Assembly (NCBI RefSeq): GCF_004028095.1
Contig: NZ_SBHM01000007.1
Location: 310,001 to 374,000 of the forward strand
Direction of reading: 5' to 3'
DNA: 64,000 nt
Source of the DNA: Paenarthrobacter ureafaciens
GTDB lineage: Bacteria; Actinomycetota; Actinomycetes; Actinomycetales; Micrococcaceae
Shown here: positions 21,004 to 28,653 of the stretch, piece after piece
Numbering within the stretch: position 1 is the first letter of the stretch
Layout of the letters: each line of letters begins with the position of its first letter
Program-made: the position numbers and the translations under genes
Notes under the pieces: model-generated
Database searches by the model: none
Told to the model about the DNA's origin: nothing
The model's input: only the letters and a program-made list of their open reading frames with translations

Positions 21004-21977
21004 GTGTAATTCCCACTGAGGTTGTGAACGCGGCTGATGGGGGTTTTGCCTCCGATGCCGGTATGGGTTCGGTGATGATTGTAATGGTGGAGCCATGCCG
21101 GGTAGGTGGCGGCGCGCTCGGTTTCTGAGGTGTAGGGCCGGGCGTAGGCCCATTCGGTGGCGAGGGTGCGGTTGAAGCGTTCCACCTTGCCGTTGGTTTG
21201 GGGTCGGTAGGGGCGGGTGCGCCGGTGTTTGAGGTGCGGTCCCAGGGCTGCTGCGAAGGTCCGGGAGCGGTAGCAGGACCCGTTGTCCGTGAGCACCGCT
21301 TTGACGGTGATGCCGTGGGCGGCGAAGAATGCGGCGGCTCGCAGCCAGAAGGCGGCGGCCGTTTCCTTCTTTTCGTCGTTGAGGATTTCGGAGTACGCGA
21401 GCCGGGTGTGGTCATCGACGGCATGATGCAGGTAGGCATAACCGGTCCCGGCACGGCGGTTCCGCTGCCCCTTGGCGCGTCCGAGGGCGCGGTGTCCGCC
21501 GCCGTCGGGGATGCGCCCAAGCTTCTTGATGTCCACGTGGATCAGGTCTCCGGGGTTCTCGTGCTCGTAGCGCTGCGGTGCAGGTGTGCGAACGGGCAGA
21601 CCGGTGCCCTGATCCAGGCAGGCCAGCCGGGGCATCCGGTACCGGGTCAGCACCTTGCCGACGGTGGAGCGGGCCAAGCCCAGGTGGGCCGCTATCCGGT
21701 GCGGTCCCCACCGCCGATTGAACCTCAACCCCACAATGCGGCGTTCGGTGCGTACGGGGGTGCGTTTCGGGCTCCGCCGCGGGCGGGAGGACGCGTCAGC
21801 CATGCCGTCCTCACCACGGACCCTGTAGCGGTCCACCCACTTCTTGGCCGTCGCTGGTGAGCATTGAAAACGTTCCGCGGCCCGGCGCAACGTCCAGCCC
21901 TCCTCAACGACCAAACGGGCCAGCTTCGCCCTGGCCTTAGGTGTCAGATCGGCGTTGGCATGGGTAACGTAGGACAA
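21000..21977 (-). CDS. IS481-family DDE transposase
   Basis: A transposase of 325 residues with an N-terminal helix-turn-helix (TLRRAAERFQCSPATAKKWV), a second HTH-like helix set, and the rve/DDE domain (DLIHVDIKK, LTDNGSCYRS and the NGKVERFNRTL segment). The TTG at 21977 was chosen because AGGAGG stands 6 nt upstream. The TAG stop falls outside the element, inside the flanking CTAG of the target duplication, so the target site supplies the stop codon. The frame appears intact, so the element may be active. Confidence 0.92.
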   Translation of the reverse strand: MSYVTHANADLTPKARAKLARLVVEEGWTLRRAAERFQCSPATAKKWVDRYRVRGEDGMADASSRPRRSPKRTPVRTERRIVGLRFNRRWGPHRIAAHLGLARSTVGKVLTRYRMPRLACLDQGTGLPVRTPAPQRYEHENPGDLIHVDIKKLGRIPDGGGHRALGRAKGQRNRRAGTGYAYLHHAVDDHTRLAYSEILNDEKKETAAAFWLRAAAFFAAHGITVKAVLTDNGSCYRSRTFAAALGPHLKHRRTRPYRPQTNGKVERFNRTLATEWAYARPYTSETERAATYPAWLHHYNHHRTHTGIGGKTPISRVHNLSGNYT

Positions 21978-22082
21978 CGAGAGCCTCCTGGCGTCGAGAT
22001 GAGTGTGGTAACCCAAATCGATACCGGAGGCTTTCGCCTTTTACATCACGCCACGCTGTTCACAACCTCCATGGGAACTACA
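21005..22082 (-). mobile_element. IS481-type insertion sequence, complete
   Basis: The element is 1078 bp with terminal inverted repeats beginning TGTAATTCCCACTGAGGTTG on the left and TGTAGTTCCCATGGAGGTTG on the right (read inward). It is flanked by a 6-bp target duplication ACTAGG (20999-21004 and 22083-22088), which fits the NCTAGN target known for IS481. It sits exactly at the stop codon of the GGDEF-EAL gene. Confidence 0.92.
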
Positions 22083-22123
22083 ACTAGGAGCACGACGGCG
22101 GCCTGCCGGCTTGGTTGCCGGCT

Positions 22124-22159
22124 GCCGGTTTGGGGCTACTCGCCGGTTTGGGGCTACTC
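22124..22159. repeat. 18-bp tandem duplication at the end of the GNAT gene
   Basis: GCCGGTTTGGGGCTACTC occurs twice in a row. The first unit read on the minus strand contains the TAG stop of the acetyltransferase gene, so the duplication does not change the protein. Confidence 0.8.
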
Positions 22160-22717
22160 GCCGTTGCGCCGGGCACGCCACTCGGAGTCGAGGATGGCGT
22201 AGATGTTCTCGGTGGCCCACTGCCCCTTGTAGTGCCAGATGTCCACGAGGGACGCCTCCAGCCGCATGCCGATGCGCTCGCAGATCGCCGCGGAACCGTG
22301 GTTGAGGGCGTCCAGCTTGGCGTCGACGCGATGGAAGGCAAGGAGTCCGAAGGCCAGGTCCAGCACGGCTTCCGCGGCTTCCGTGGCGATTCCCTGGCCC
22401 CTCGCATCAGGATGCAGGATCCAGCCAACCTCTGCCTGCCCCGGCCCTTCCAACCACTTGAGCACCACCTCGCCCAGCAGCCCAGGCTCATCCTGCCGCT
22501 CGATCGCCAGGCAGACCCAGTCGCCCTCCTGCTTGAATTCGAAGTTCGCGTAGCGCCCCAGCACCTCCATGGCTTTGGTCTTGCTCAGGGGCGGACGCAA
22601 AAGGAACCGCGCCGTGTCGGGGAGGGACTGGTAGGCGTGGAAGCGTTCCAGGTCCTCGGCCTCGAAGCGCCGCAAGATGAGGCGTTTGGTGATGATCGGG
22701 AGCGCGATATCGGGCAT
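22154..22717 (-). CDS. GNAT family N-acetyltransferase (RimJ/RimL-like)
   Basis: An acetyltransferase of 187 residues. It starts with TKRLILRRFEAEDLERF, the usual opening of the RimJ/RimL-like group, and has the acetyl-CoA loop HPDARGQGIATEAAEAVLD and the LNHGSAAICERIGMR segment. The acceptor may be a protein N-terminus or a small amine. A TAGCCT -10 box 7 nt before the ATG at 22717 suggests a leaderless transcript. A much longer frame continues upstream but only antisense to paaI and paaK, so it is not used. Confidence 0.88.
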   Translation of the reverse strand: MPDIALPIITKRLILRRFEAEDLERFHAYQSLPDTARFLLRPPLSKTKAMEVLGRYANFEFKQEGDWVCLAIERQDEPGLLGEVVLKWLEGPGQAEVGWILHPDARGQGIATEAAEAVLDLAFGLLAFHRVDAKLDALNHGSAAICERIGMRLEASLVDIWHYKGQWATENIYAILDSEWRARRNGE

Positions 22718-22724
22718 GTCTTCG

Positions 22725-22730
22725 AGGCTA
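22725..22730 (-). promoter_or_regulatory. -10 box (TAGCCT) of a leaderless promoter for the GNAT gene
   Basis: TAGCCT on the minus strand, 7 nt before the ATG at 22717, with no ribosome site between. Confidence 0.55.
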
Positions 22731-22805
22731 CAGTGCCGGTCCGAAAGGATGTCCAGTTCAGGCCCTGGAGCTTTGTCCAGTCTTGACACGTGGCGCGATC
22801 TGGGA

Positions 22806-22827
22806 TTACCTAATGAACATTCGGTAA
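22806..22827. promoter_or_regulatory. PaaR-type operator upstream of paaI
   Basis: A 22-bp palindrome with half-sites TTACCTAATGA and (reverse) TTACCGAATGT, in the same register as the operators at paaA, paaZ and the thiolase gene but with a more diverged centre. It ends 22 nt before the paaI start. Confidence 0.7.
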
Positions 22828-22849
22828 ATAAAGCTGGAGGCAATGACGC

Positions 22850-23311
22850 ATGGTTGAAACAACCCTCTCCGGTGCTTCGCACCACATCCTGACGAACGAC
22901 TATGCGTCCGAATGGATGGGCATCGAGGTCCTCAAGGTCGACGACGGACACGCCACCATCAGGATGAAGCTCCGCCAGGAAATGCTCAACGGCTTCGGCA
23001 TGGCACACGGCGGAATGATCTTCGCCTTCGGTGACACCGCCTTCGCGCTGGCCTGCAACCCGGCCAGCCCGACGCCCGAGGAGGCCGCCACCATCACGGT
23101 TGCATCCGGCGTCGACATCAATTTCATTAAGCCGGCCTTCGAAGGCCAGGTGATCACCGCCGTCGCCAACCGCCGTGCCACAACGGGACGCAGCGGCCTG
23201 TACGACATCCAGCTCTACGCGGCTGACGAGTCCTCCTCCCCCACCATCACCGAACCCGGCGAACTCATTGCAGAGTTCCGTGGCCGCAGCCGCACCATCT
23301 CCAAGAAGTAG
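22850..23311 (+). CDS. paaI: Hydroxyphenylacetyl-CoA thioesterase PaaI
   Basis: A hotdog-fold thioesterase of 153 residues that releases dead-end CoA intermediates of the phenylacetate pathway. It has the family motif GMAHGGMIFAFGDTAFALACN near residues 50-70, with the helix residues that form the active site, and the GVDINFIKPA strand. A GGAGG ribosome site precedes the ATG at 22850. It is the first gene of a paaI-paaK unit (gap 6 nt) that is governed by a PaaR-type operator. Confidence 0.92.
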   Translation: MVETTLSGASHHILTNDYASEWMGIEVLKVDDGHATIRMKLRQEMLNGFGMAHGGMIFAFGDTAFALACNPASPTPEEAATITVASGVDINFIKPAFEGQVITAVANRRATTGRSGLYDIQLYAADESSSPTITEPGELIAEFRGRSRTISKK

Positions 23312-23317
23312 GAAGCC

Positions 23318-24664
23318 ATGACACAGAACACCGTCGCCGCAACAGCCACCCCGGAGGCAGCCGCTGTTCCCGGACTGGACCGCGAGGAAACCATCTCCCG
23401 CGACGAGCTCGAGGCCCTGCAGCTCAGCCGCCTCCAGCACACTGTCGCCTACGCCTACGACCGCGTGCCGCTCTACAAACGCAAGTTCGACGAAGCCGGC
23501 GTCCACCCCAGCGATCTGCGCGAACTGGGCGATCTTGGCAAGTTCCCCTTCACCACCAAGGAAGACCTCCGCCTGGAGTACCCGTTCGGCATGTTCGCCG
23601 TCCCGCAAGACCAGGTTGCCCGCATCCACGCGAGCTCCGGCACCACCGGCCGACCCACCGTGGTGGGCTACACCAAGAACGACCTCGCCAACTGGGCTAC
23701 GCTGGTTGCCCGCTCGCTGCGTGCCTCGGGCGTGCGCCCCGGCATGAAGGTCCACAACGCTTACGGCTACGGCCTGTTCACGGGCGGTCTCGGCGCACAC
23801 GCCGGCGCCGAAGCCCTCGGCTGCACCGTCATTCCCATGTCCGGCGGCCAGACCGAGCGCCAGATCCAGCTCATCCAGGACTTCGAGCCGGATGCCATCC
23901 TGGCCACGCCCACGTACTTGCTGACCATCGCCGACGCCATGGCCCAACAGGGCATCGACCCCAAGTCGACGTCGCTCAAGTACGCCGTCCTCGGTGCCGA
24001 GCCGTGGACCGAGGAGATGCGCCGCGAGCTCGAAGTCACCATGGACATCAAGGCCTGCGACATCTACGGGCTCTCCGAGGTCATGGGCCCCGGCGTCGCC
24101 GGCGAAGCCGTGGAAACCCAGGACGGCTGCCACATCTGGGAAGACCACTTCCGCCCCGAAATCATCGATCCCTTCGACCACACGCGCGTCCTGGGTGACG
24201 GCGAACCGGGCGAGCTCGTCTTCACGTCCCTGACCAAGGAAGCGCTGCCGATCATCCGGTACCGCACCAAGGACCTCACGCGCCTGCTCCCCGGCACGGC
24301 CCGTCCGGCCCACCGCCGCATGGGACGCATCACCGGCCGCAGCGACGACATGATCATCCTCCGCGGCGTGAACCTGTTCCCGTCCCAGATCGAGGAAATC
24401 GCTTTGAGGATCCCGGAGCTCAGCCCGCACTTCCAGCTCGAGCTCACGCGGCCCGAAGGCAAGCGCATGGACTCCCTGACGGTACGGATCGAGCGCCGCG
24501 AGAACGTTCCGGTTGAAGCAGGCACGACGGCGGCACACGCCTTGCGCGAGCAGATCAAGATTCACGTCGGGTCATCGTGCGTAGTGGACGTCGTTGAGCC
24601 CGGTTCACTTGAACGCTCCAACGGCAAGCTCCGCCGCATCTACGACCTTCGCCCCAAGGCCTAG
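23318..24664 (+). CDS. paaK: Phenylacetate-CoA ligase PaaK
   Basis: The entry enzyme of the pathway: it activates phenylacetate to phenylacetyl-CoA with ATP. The 448-residue product has the adenylate-forming P-loop HASSGTTGRPTVVGYT near residue 110, the IYGLSEVMGPGVAGE motif, the RTKDLTRLLPG segment, and the FPSQIEE C-terminal hinge typical of PaaK. It follows paaI by 6 nt and is followed by a terminator, so paaI-paaK is a two-gene unit. Confidence 0.95.
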   Translation: MTQNTVAATATPEAAAVPGLDREETISRDELEALQLSRLQHTVAYAYDRVPLYKRKFDEAGVHPSDLRELGDLGKFPFTTKEDLRLEYPFGMFAVPQDQVARIHASSGTTGRPTVVGYTKNDLANWATLVARSLRASGVRPGMKVHNAYGYGLFTGGLGAHAGAEALGCTVIPMSGGQTERQIQLIQDFEPDAILATPTYLLTIADAMAQQGIDPKSTSLKYAVLGAEPWTEEMRRELEVTMDIKACDIYGLSEVMGPGVAGEAVETQDGCHIWEDHFRPEIIDPFDHTRVLGDGEPGELVFTSLTKEALPIIRYRTKDLTRLLPGTARPAHRRMGRITGRSDDMIILRGVNLFPSQIEEIALRIPELSPHFQLELTRPEGKRMDSLTVRIERRENVPVEAGTTAAHALREQIKIHVGSSCVVDVVEPGSLERSNGKLRRIYDLRPKA

Positions 24665-24674
24665 TCTTCCCGGT

Positions 24675-24709
24675 GACGCCCCGGGTACTTCACGGGGCGT
24701 CTTCGGTTT
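24675..24709 (+). terminator. Rho-independent terminator after paaK
   Basis: Perfect 9-bp stem GACGCCCCG/CGGGGCGTC with a 9-nt loop, followed by TTCGGTTT. It separates paaK from the TetR gene. Confidence 0.75.
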
Positions 24710-24745
24710 GACAGGTCCGCCCACTGATCGTGAGAAAATGCCACC

Positions 24746-25348
24746 ATGCCAACTGAGACAACCTCCAAGCGCGGACGGCCCGGTTACGACCAGCAGTCGG
24801 TGCTCCGCATCGCCGTCGACGTCTTCAACCGCCACGGGTACGACGCAACGTCCATGGGCATCCTGGCCGAAAACCTCGGAATCTCGAAGTCGGCCATCTA
24901 CCACCACGTCCCCTCCAAGGGCGACCTCCTGAAGCTTGCCTTGGACCACGCCCTCGGCGGCCTGGAGGCCATCCTGGAGCAACCCGAGGCCATGACCGGC
25001 CCCGCCGACGCCCGCTTGGAATTCGTGCTGCGGCAAACCATTGCAGTGCTCGTGGAACGGCTCCCCTTCGTCACGTTGCTCCTGCGCCTGCGCGGGAACA
25101 CCGACATTGAGCGCGACGCCTTGGAACGCCGTCGTGCCTTTGACCATAAGGTGGCTGCGCTCATCTCGGCTGCGCGCGAGGACGGTTCGCTGCGGCAGGA
25201 CATCGATCCCCGCACGGTCACAAGGCTCCTGTTCGGCACCATTAACTCGATCGTGGAGTGGTACAAGCCCGGCGGCTCGCTGTCCCCGGAGAAGCTCGCG
25301 GATGACGTGATCACCATGGCGTTCGACGGCCTCCACGCCGCCGCCTGA
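24746..25348 (+). CDS. paaR: TetR family repressor, probable PaaR
   Basis: A TetR-type repressor of 200 residues with the N-terminal HTH (YDATSMGILAENLGISKSAI, then YHHVPSKGDLL) at about 30-62 and an all-helical ligand-binding domain. By analogy with Corynebacterium and Thermus PaaR it would bind phenylacetyl-CoA and release the four palindromic operators seen here. The assignment rests on location directly after paaIK and on those operators; none of the operators lies in front of this gene, so autoregulation is not evident. Its stop codon abuts a tandem repeat array. Confidence 0.85.
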   Translation: MPTETTSKRGRPGYDQQSVLRIAVDVFNRHGYDATSMGILAENLGISKSAIYHHVPSKGDLLKLALDHALGGLEAILEQPEAMTGPADARLEFVLRQTIAVLVERLPFVTLLLRLRGNTDIERDALERRRAFDHKVAALISAAREDGSLRQDIDPRTVTRLLFGTINSIVEWYKPGGSLSPEKLADDVITMAFDGLHAAA

Positions 25349-25635
25349 CCCTCTATCACCTCCCGCCCCTTTCCCGGCGTCCCTCTATCACCTCCCGCCC
25401 CTTTCCCGGCGTCCCTCTATCACCTCCCGCCCCCTTCCCGGCGCCCCTCTATCACCTCCCGCCCCCTTCCCGGCGCCCCTCTATCACCTCCCGCCCCCTT
25501 CCCGGCGCCCCTCTATCACCTCCCGCCCCCTTCCCGGCGCCCCTCTATCACCTCCCGCCCCCTTCCCGGCGCCCCTCTATCACCTCCCGCCCCCTTCCCG
25601 GCGCCCCTCTATCATTTCCCGACCCGCCCCGGACG
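25349..25635. repeat. Tandem array of 32-bp units (array 1)
   Basis: Nine units of 32 bp, the last degenerate, starting at the base after the paaR stop codon. Read on the minus strand each unit begins GGCGGGAGGTGATAGAGG. The first two units differ slightly from the rest. Apart from this array nothing coding is seen in the 355-base gap up to the VOC gene. Confidence 0.95.
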
Positions 25636-25703
25636 CGACAGAAATTCGTAAGGTCTCCGGAGCCGTTGCGAGCGTAGGATTTTCAGCGTAGGAGGTGGCC
25701 ATC

Positions 25704-26111
25704 ATGCAACTAGCCCTCAACACAGCCACAACTGTCCTGCCCGTCGATGACATGAGCCGCGCGCACGCTTTTTACGCGGAAAAGCTCGGCCTGCCACACC
25801 GTGGGAAAACCTGGGACGGAAATGATTTGTTCGGCAACGACGGCGGCGCGATGCTGCAGTTGCTGCCCATCACGGATGGCATGCACTCAAGCCATACCGC
25901 ACTGAGTTTTGAGGTCCACGACATCGAGCGATTGGTCGCTGAAATGGAAGCCAGGGGCGTTTCATTCCAGGACTATGACGAGCCCGGCCTCAAGACGGAA
26001 AACCATATTTGCACTACTGAAGCCGAGAAATGCGCTTGGTTTATGGACACGGAGAACAACATCCTCTGCATCCACGAAACGCTCGGGCAGCAGGCCGAAT
26101 ACCAGCTATAA
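25704..26111 (+). CDS. VOC superfamily (glyoxalase/bleomycin resistance-like) protein
   Basis: A single VOC module of 135 residues with the paired beta-alpha-beta-beta-beta pattern (TTVLPVDDMSRAHAFYAEKL, and CAWFMDTENNILCIHE near the end, whose Glu and His are candidate metal ligands). The substrate is unknown. The ATG at 25704 has a GGAGG site 8 nt upstream; a GTG at 25695 overlaps that site and was rejected. It lies between two 32-bp repeat arrays and converges with paaZ; no link to phenylacetate metabolism is shown by the sequence. Confidence 0.85.
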   Translation: MQLALNTATTVLPVDDMSRAHAFYAEKLGLPHRGKTWDGNDLFGNDGGAMLQLLPITDGMHSSHTALSFEVHDIERLVAEMEARGVSFQDYDEPGLKTENHICTTEAEKCAWFMDTENNILCIHETLGQQAEYQL

Positions 26112-26116
26112 AGATT

Positions 26117-26158
26117 AACGACGAAACGCTCTCCTTGTTGGGAGAGCGTTTCGTCGTT
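26117..26158. terminator. Perfect 18-bp hairpin after the VOC gene
   Basis: AACGACGAAACGCTCTCC pairs perfectly across a 6-nt loop, five bases after the VOC stop. No long U-tract follows, but the stem is strong and lies in a convergent gap. Confidence 0.75.
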
Positions 26159-26160
26159 CG

Positions 26161-26308
26161 CGGTGGGAAGTGATAGAGCAACCCCTCAAACCCGGTGGGA
26201 AGTGATAGAGCAACCCCTCAAACCCGGCGGGAAGTGATAGAGCAACCCCTCAAACCCGGCGGGAAGCGATAGAGGAACCCCTCAAACCCGGCGGGAAGTG
26301 ATAGAGGG
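26161..26308. repeat. Tandem array of 32-bp units (array 2)
   Basis: About 4.6 units of 32 bp with core GGCGGGAAGTGATAGAG followed by a variable part ending in CTCAAACCC. The last unit abuts the paaZ stop codon. The core matches arrays 1 and 3, while the rest of the unit is specific to this array. Confidence 0.95.
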
Positions 26309-28408
26309 TTACTTCTCCACGAGGGTGAGGACGTCGTAGGTGGCTACGATGTCGTCGTTCTGGTTGGTCAGGACTGCATCCCAGGCAACCTCGCCGTACT
26401 CGTCCGTTTCACGCGGCGTGATCTTCTTGGCGGTCAGGGTCACCCGGATGGAGTCACCCGCGGCCACCGGTGTGATGAAGCGCAGGTTCTCCAGGCCGTA
26501 GTTGGCCAGGACGGGACCCGGAGCCGGCTCCACGAACAGACCCGCAGCCCAGCTCAGGAGCAGGTAGCCGTGGGCCACGATGCCCGGGAAGAAGGGGTTG
26601 GCCTCGGCGGCTTCCTGGTTGGTGTGCGCGTAGAAGGTATCGCCGGTGGAGTTTGCGAAGGCCGCGATGTCCTCCAGCGTGACCTCGCGGAGCTCGGAAC
26701 GAACAGCATCGCCGATCCGCAGGGTGGACAAGTGCTTGCGGAAGGGGTGCTCACCCTCGGTTTCGATGGTGAAGTTCCGGTCGGCTCCGGTGTGCCACTG
26801 GCCGGTGACGGCGGTGAGCATGTTCGGCGAACCCTGGATGGCCGTGCGCTGCATGTGGTGCAGCACGGAGCGGATGCCGCCCAGTTCTTCGCCGCCGCCT
26901 GCGCGGCCTGGACCGCCGTGGACAAGGTGCGGAACGGGGGAACCGTGGCCGGTGGACGAGCGTGCGTCTTCGCGGTTGAGCATGTGGACACGGCCGTGGT
27001 GGGCTGCGATGCCGGTAACCAGTTCGCGGGCCACTGCGGGATCGTTGGTGCACACGGAGGCCACCAGCGAGCCGGAACCGCGGGCAGCGAGGCGCACGGC
27101 GTCGGCGAGGTCGGTGTAGCCAAGCACTGAGGAGACGGGTCCGAAGGCTTCGAGGGAGTGGACTTCTTCGGCTTCCGCGTCAGCCCAGCTGAGGAGCACC
27201 GGAGCCATGAAGGCGCCGTCCTCCACTACGCCGACGGTGCCGCCGACGGAGGTGACCGACGGCGAGTCGAGGCTTCCGTACGCAAGCTCACCGCCGGCGT
27301 CGAGCATTGACTGGACGGCCGCGCGAACATCGGCGAGCTGCTCCAGCGAGGCGAGGGCGCCCATGGTGACGCCTTCGGCGCGCGGGTCACCGACCACAAC
27401 GCGTTCGTTGATGCGGGCGCCGATGGCTGCGGCGACCTCGGAGGTCAACTCCTTGGGGACGAGCACGCGGCGGATGGCGGTGCACTTCTGGCCCGCCTTG
27501 ACGGTCATCTCGGTGACGACGGCCTTGACGAAAGCGTCGAACTCGGGGGTGCCGGGGAGGGCGTCGGGGCCGAGGATGGCCGCGTTCAGCGAGTCCGTCT
27601 CCGAGGTGAAGCGGACGCCGCCCTGCACCACGTTAGGGTGCGATTTCAGCGACTTGGCCGTTGCGGCGGAACCGGTGAAAGACACGAGGTCGCGGTAATC
27701 GAGTTCGTCCAGGAGCGTGCGGGCAGAACCGGAGATCAGCTGGAGCGAACCTGCGGGAAGGATGCCGGATTCGACGAGGGCCTTGACGGCAGCCGCGGCG
27801 ACATAGCCCGTGGGCGTTGCCGGCTTGACGATGGTTGGCACGCCGGCGAGGAAGGACGGCGCGAACTTCTCCAGCATCCCCCAGACCGGGAAGTTGAAAG
27901 CGTTGATCTGGACGGCTACGCCGGGAATGCGGGTATAGATGTGCTCGCCGGCGAACGAACCGTCCTTGGACAGGACCTCCATGGGACCGTCCACGATCAC
28001 CTGCGAGTTGGGCAGTTCACGCCGGCCCTTGGAACCGAATGTGAAGAGCACGCCGATGCCGCCGTCGATGTCGATCATGTTGTCGATCTTGGTGGCGCCG
28101 GACTGCGAGGACTGGGCGTAGAGCTCTTCGCGGCGGCCGTTCAGGTACTGGGCCAGCTCCTTGAGCTTGAGGGCGCGCTGGTGGAACGTCAGTTTGCCGA
28201 GTTCCGCCTGGCCCGTGGTGCGTCCGTAGTTCACGACGGCGGCAAGGTCCAGGCCGTCGGTGCTCACGTTGGCCAGGACTTCGCCGGTGCTGGCATCACG
28301 CACGGGCACGGTCTTGGCTTCGGGCGCCGGGGTCCACCACGCGTCCTGAACGTAGCTGGGGACGGTGGCAACGTCTGTGGTTTCCGGGGCGACTGCTGTA
28401 GTGGTCAT
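26309..28408 (-). CDS. paaZ: Bifunctional oxepin-CoA hydrolase / semialdehyde dehydrogenase PaaZ
   Basis: PaaZ opens the oxepin-CoA ring and oxidises the resulting aldehyde. The 699-residue product has an N-terminal aldehyde dehydrogenase domain (about 1-530) with INAFNFPVWG, the SFTGSAATAK glycine motif and the catalytic Cys in KAGQKCTAIRR, and a C-terminal MaoC-type hydratase domain with GDTFYAHTNQEAAEANPF and GIVAHGYL. The start was set at the ATG at 28408 (MTTTAVAPE) because an AAGGA ribosome site precedes it. It is transcribed alone, with its own PaaR-type operator about 60 nt upstream. Confidence 0.94.
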   Translation of the reverse strand: MTTTAVAPETTDVATVPSYVQDAWWTPAPEAKTVPVRDASTGEVLANVSTDGLDLAAVVNYGRTTGQAELGKLTFHQRALKLKELAQYLNGRREELYAQSSQSGATKIDNMIDIDGGIGVLFTFGSKGRRELPNSQVIVDGPMEVLSKDGSFAGEHIYTRIPGVAVQINAFNFPVWGMLEKFAPSFLAGVPTIVKPATPTGYVAAAAVKALVESGILPAGSLQLISGSARTLLDELDYRDLVSFTGSAATAKSLKSHPNVVQGGVRFTSETDSLNAAILGPDALPGTPEFDAFVKAVVTEMTVKAGQKCTAIRRVLVPKELTSEVAAAIGARINERVVVGDPRAEGVTMGALASLEQLADVRAAVQSMLDAGGELAYGSLDSPSVTSVGGTVGVVEDGAFMAPVLLSWADAEAEEVHSLEAFGPVSSVLGYTDLADAVRLAARGSGSLVASVCTNDPAVARELVTGIAAHHGRVHMLNREDARSSTGHGSPVPHLVHGGPGRAGGGEELGGIRSVLHHMQRTAIQGSPNMLTAVTGQWHTGADRNFTIETEGEHPFRKHLSTLRIGDAVRSELREVTLEDIAAFANSTGDTFYAHTNQEAAEANPFFPGIVAHGYLLLSWAAGLFVEPAPGPVLANYGLENLRFITPVAAGDSIRVTLTAKKITPRETDEYGEVAWDAVLTNQNDDIVATYDVLTLVEK

Positions 28409-28469
28409 CGTCGACGGGTCCTTCCGAGGCACATGAAAGCGGCACGGTCGAATGTCGGATGGACCAACA

Positions 28470-28491
28470 TTACTGACCGGCCGTTCGGTAA
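28470..28491. promoter_or_regulatory. PaaR-type operator upstream of paaZ
   Basis: The best palindrome of the four: half-sites TTACTGACCGG and (reverse) TTACCGAACGG. It matches the Corynebacterium PaaR consensus at all fixed core positions. A TATATT -10-like hexamer for the minus strand lies beside it. Confidence 0.85.
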
Positions 28492-28546
28492 TATATACAG
28501 ACTACATGAATGCCCCGGAGAGTACAGCGGGAATTTGCGCGCATTG

Positions 28547-28653
28547 TGATAGAGGGTTGCCCGAAACACGGCGGGATGTGAGAGAAGGACGCTCAGAACC
28601 CGGCGGGATGTGAGAGAGGGACGCTCAGAACCCGGCGGGATGTGAGAGAAGGA
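28547..28653. repeat. Tandem array of 32-bp units (array 3)
   Basis: Three units of 32 bp with core GGCGGGATGTGAGAGA, preceded by one degenerate unit that has the array 1/2 form GTGATAGAGGG. The array ends one base before the stop codon of the GT2 gene. Same period and core as arrays 1 and 2. Confidence 0.92.

Noticed and set aside
22718..24565. Upstream part of an 800-codon minus-strand frame ending in the GNAT gene
   Set aside because: It runs antisense to paaI and paaK; only the last 187 codons show a GNAT fold and a start with a promoter.
25349..26308. CRISPR array
   Set aside because: The units are head-to-tail tandem repeats of 32 bp without unique spacers, and no cas gene is present.
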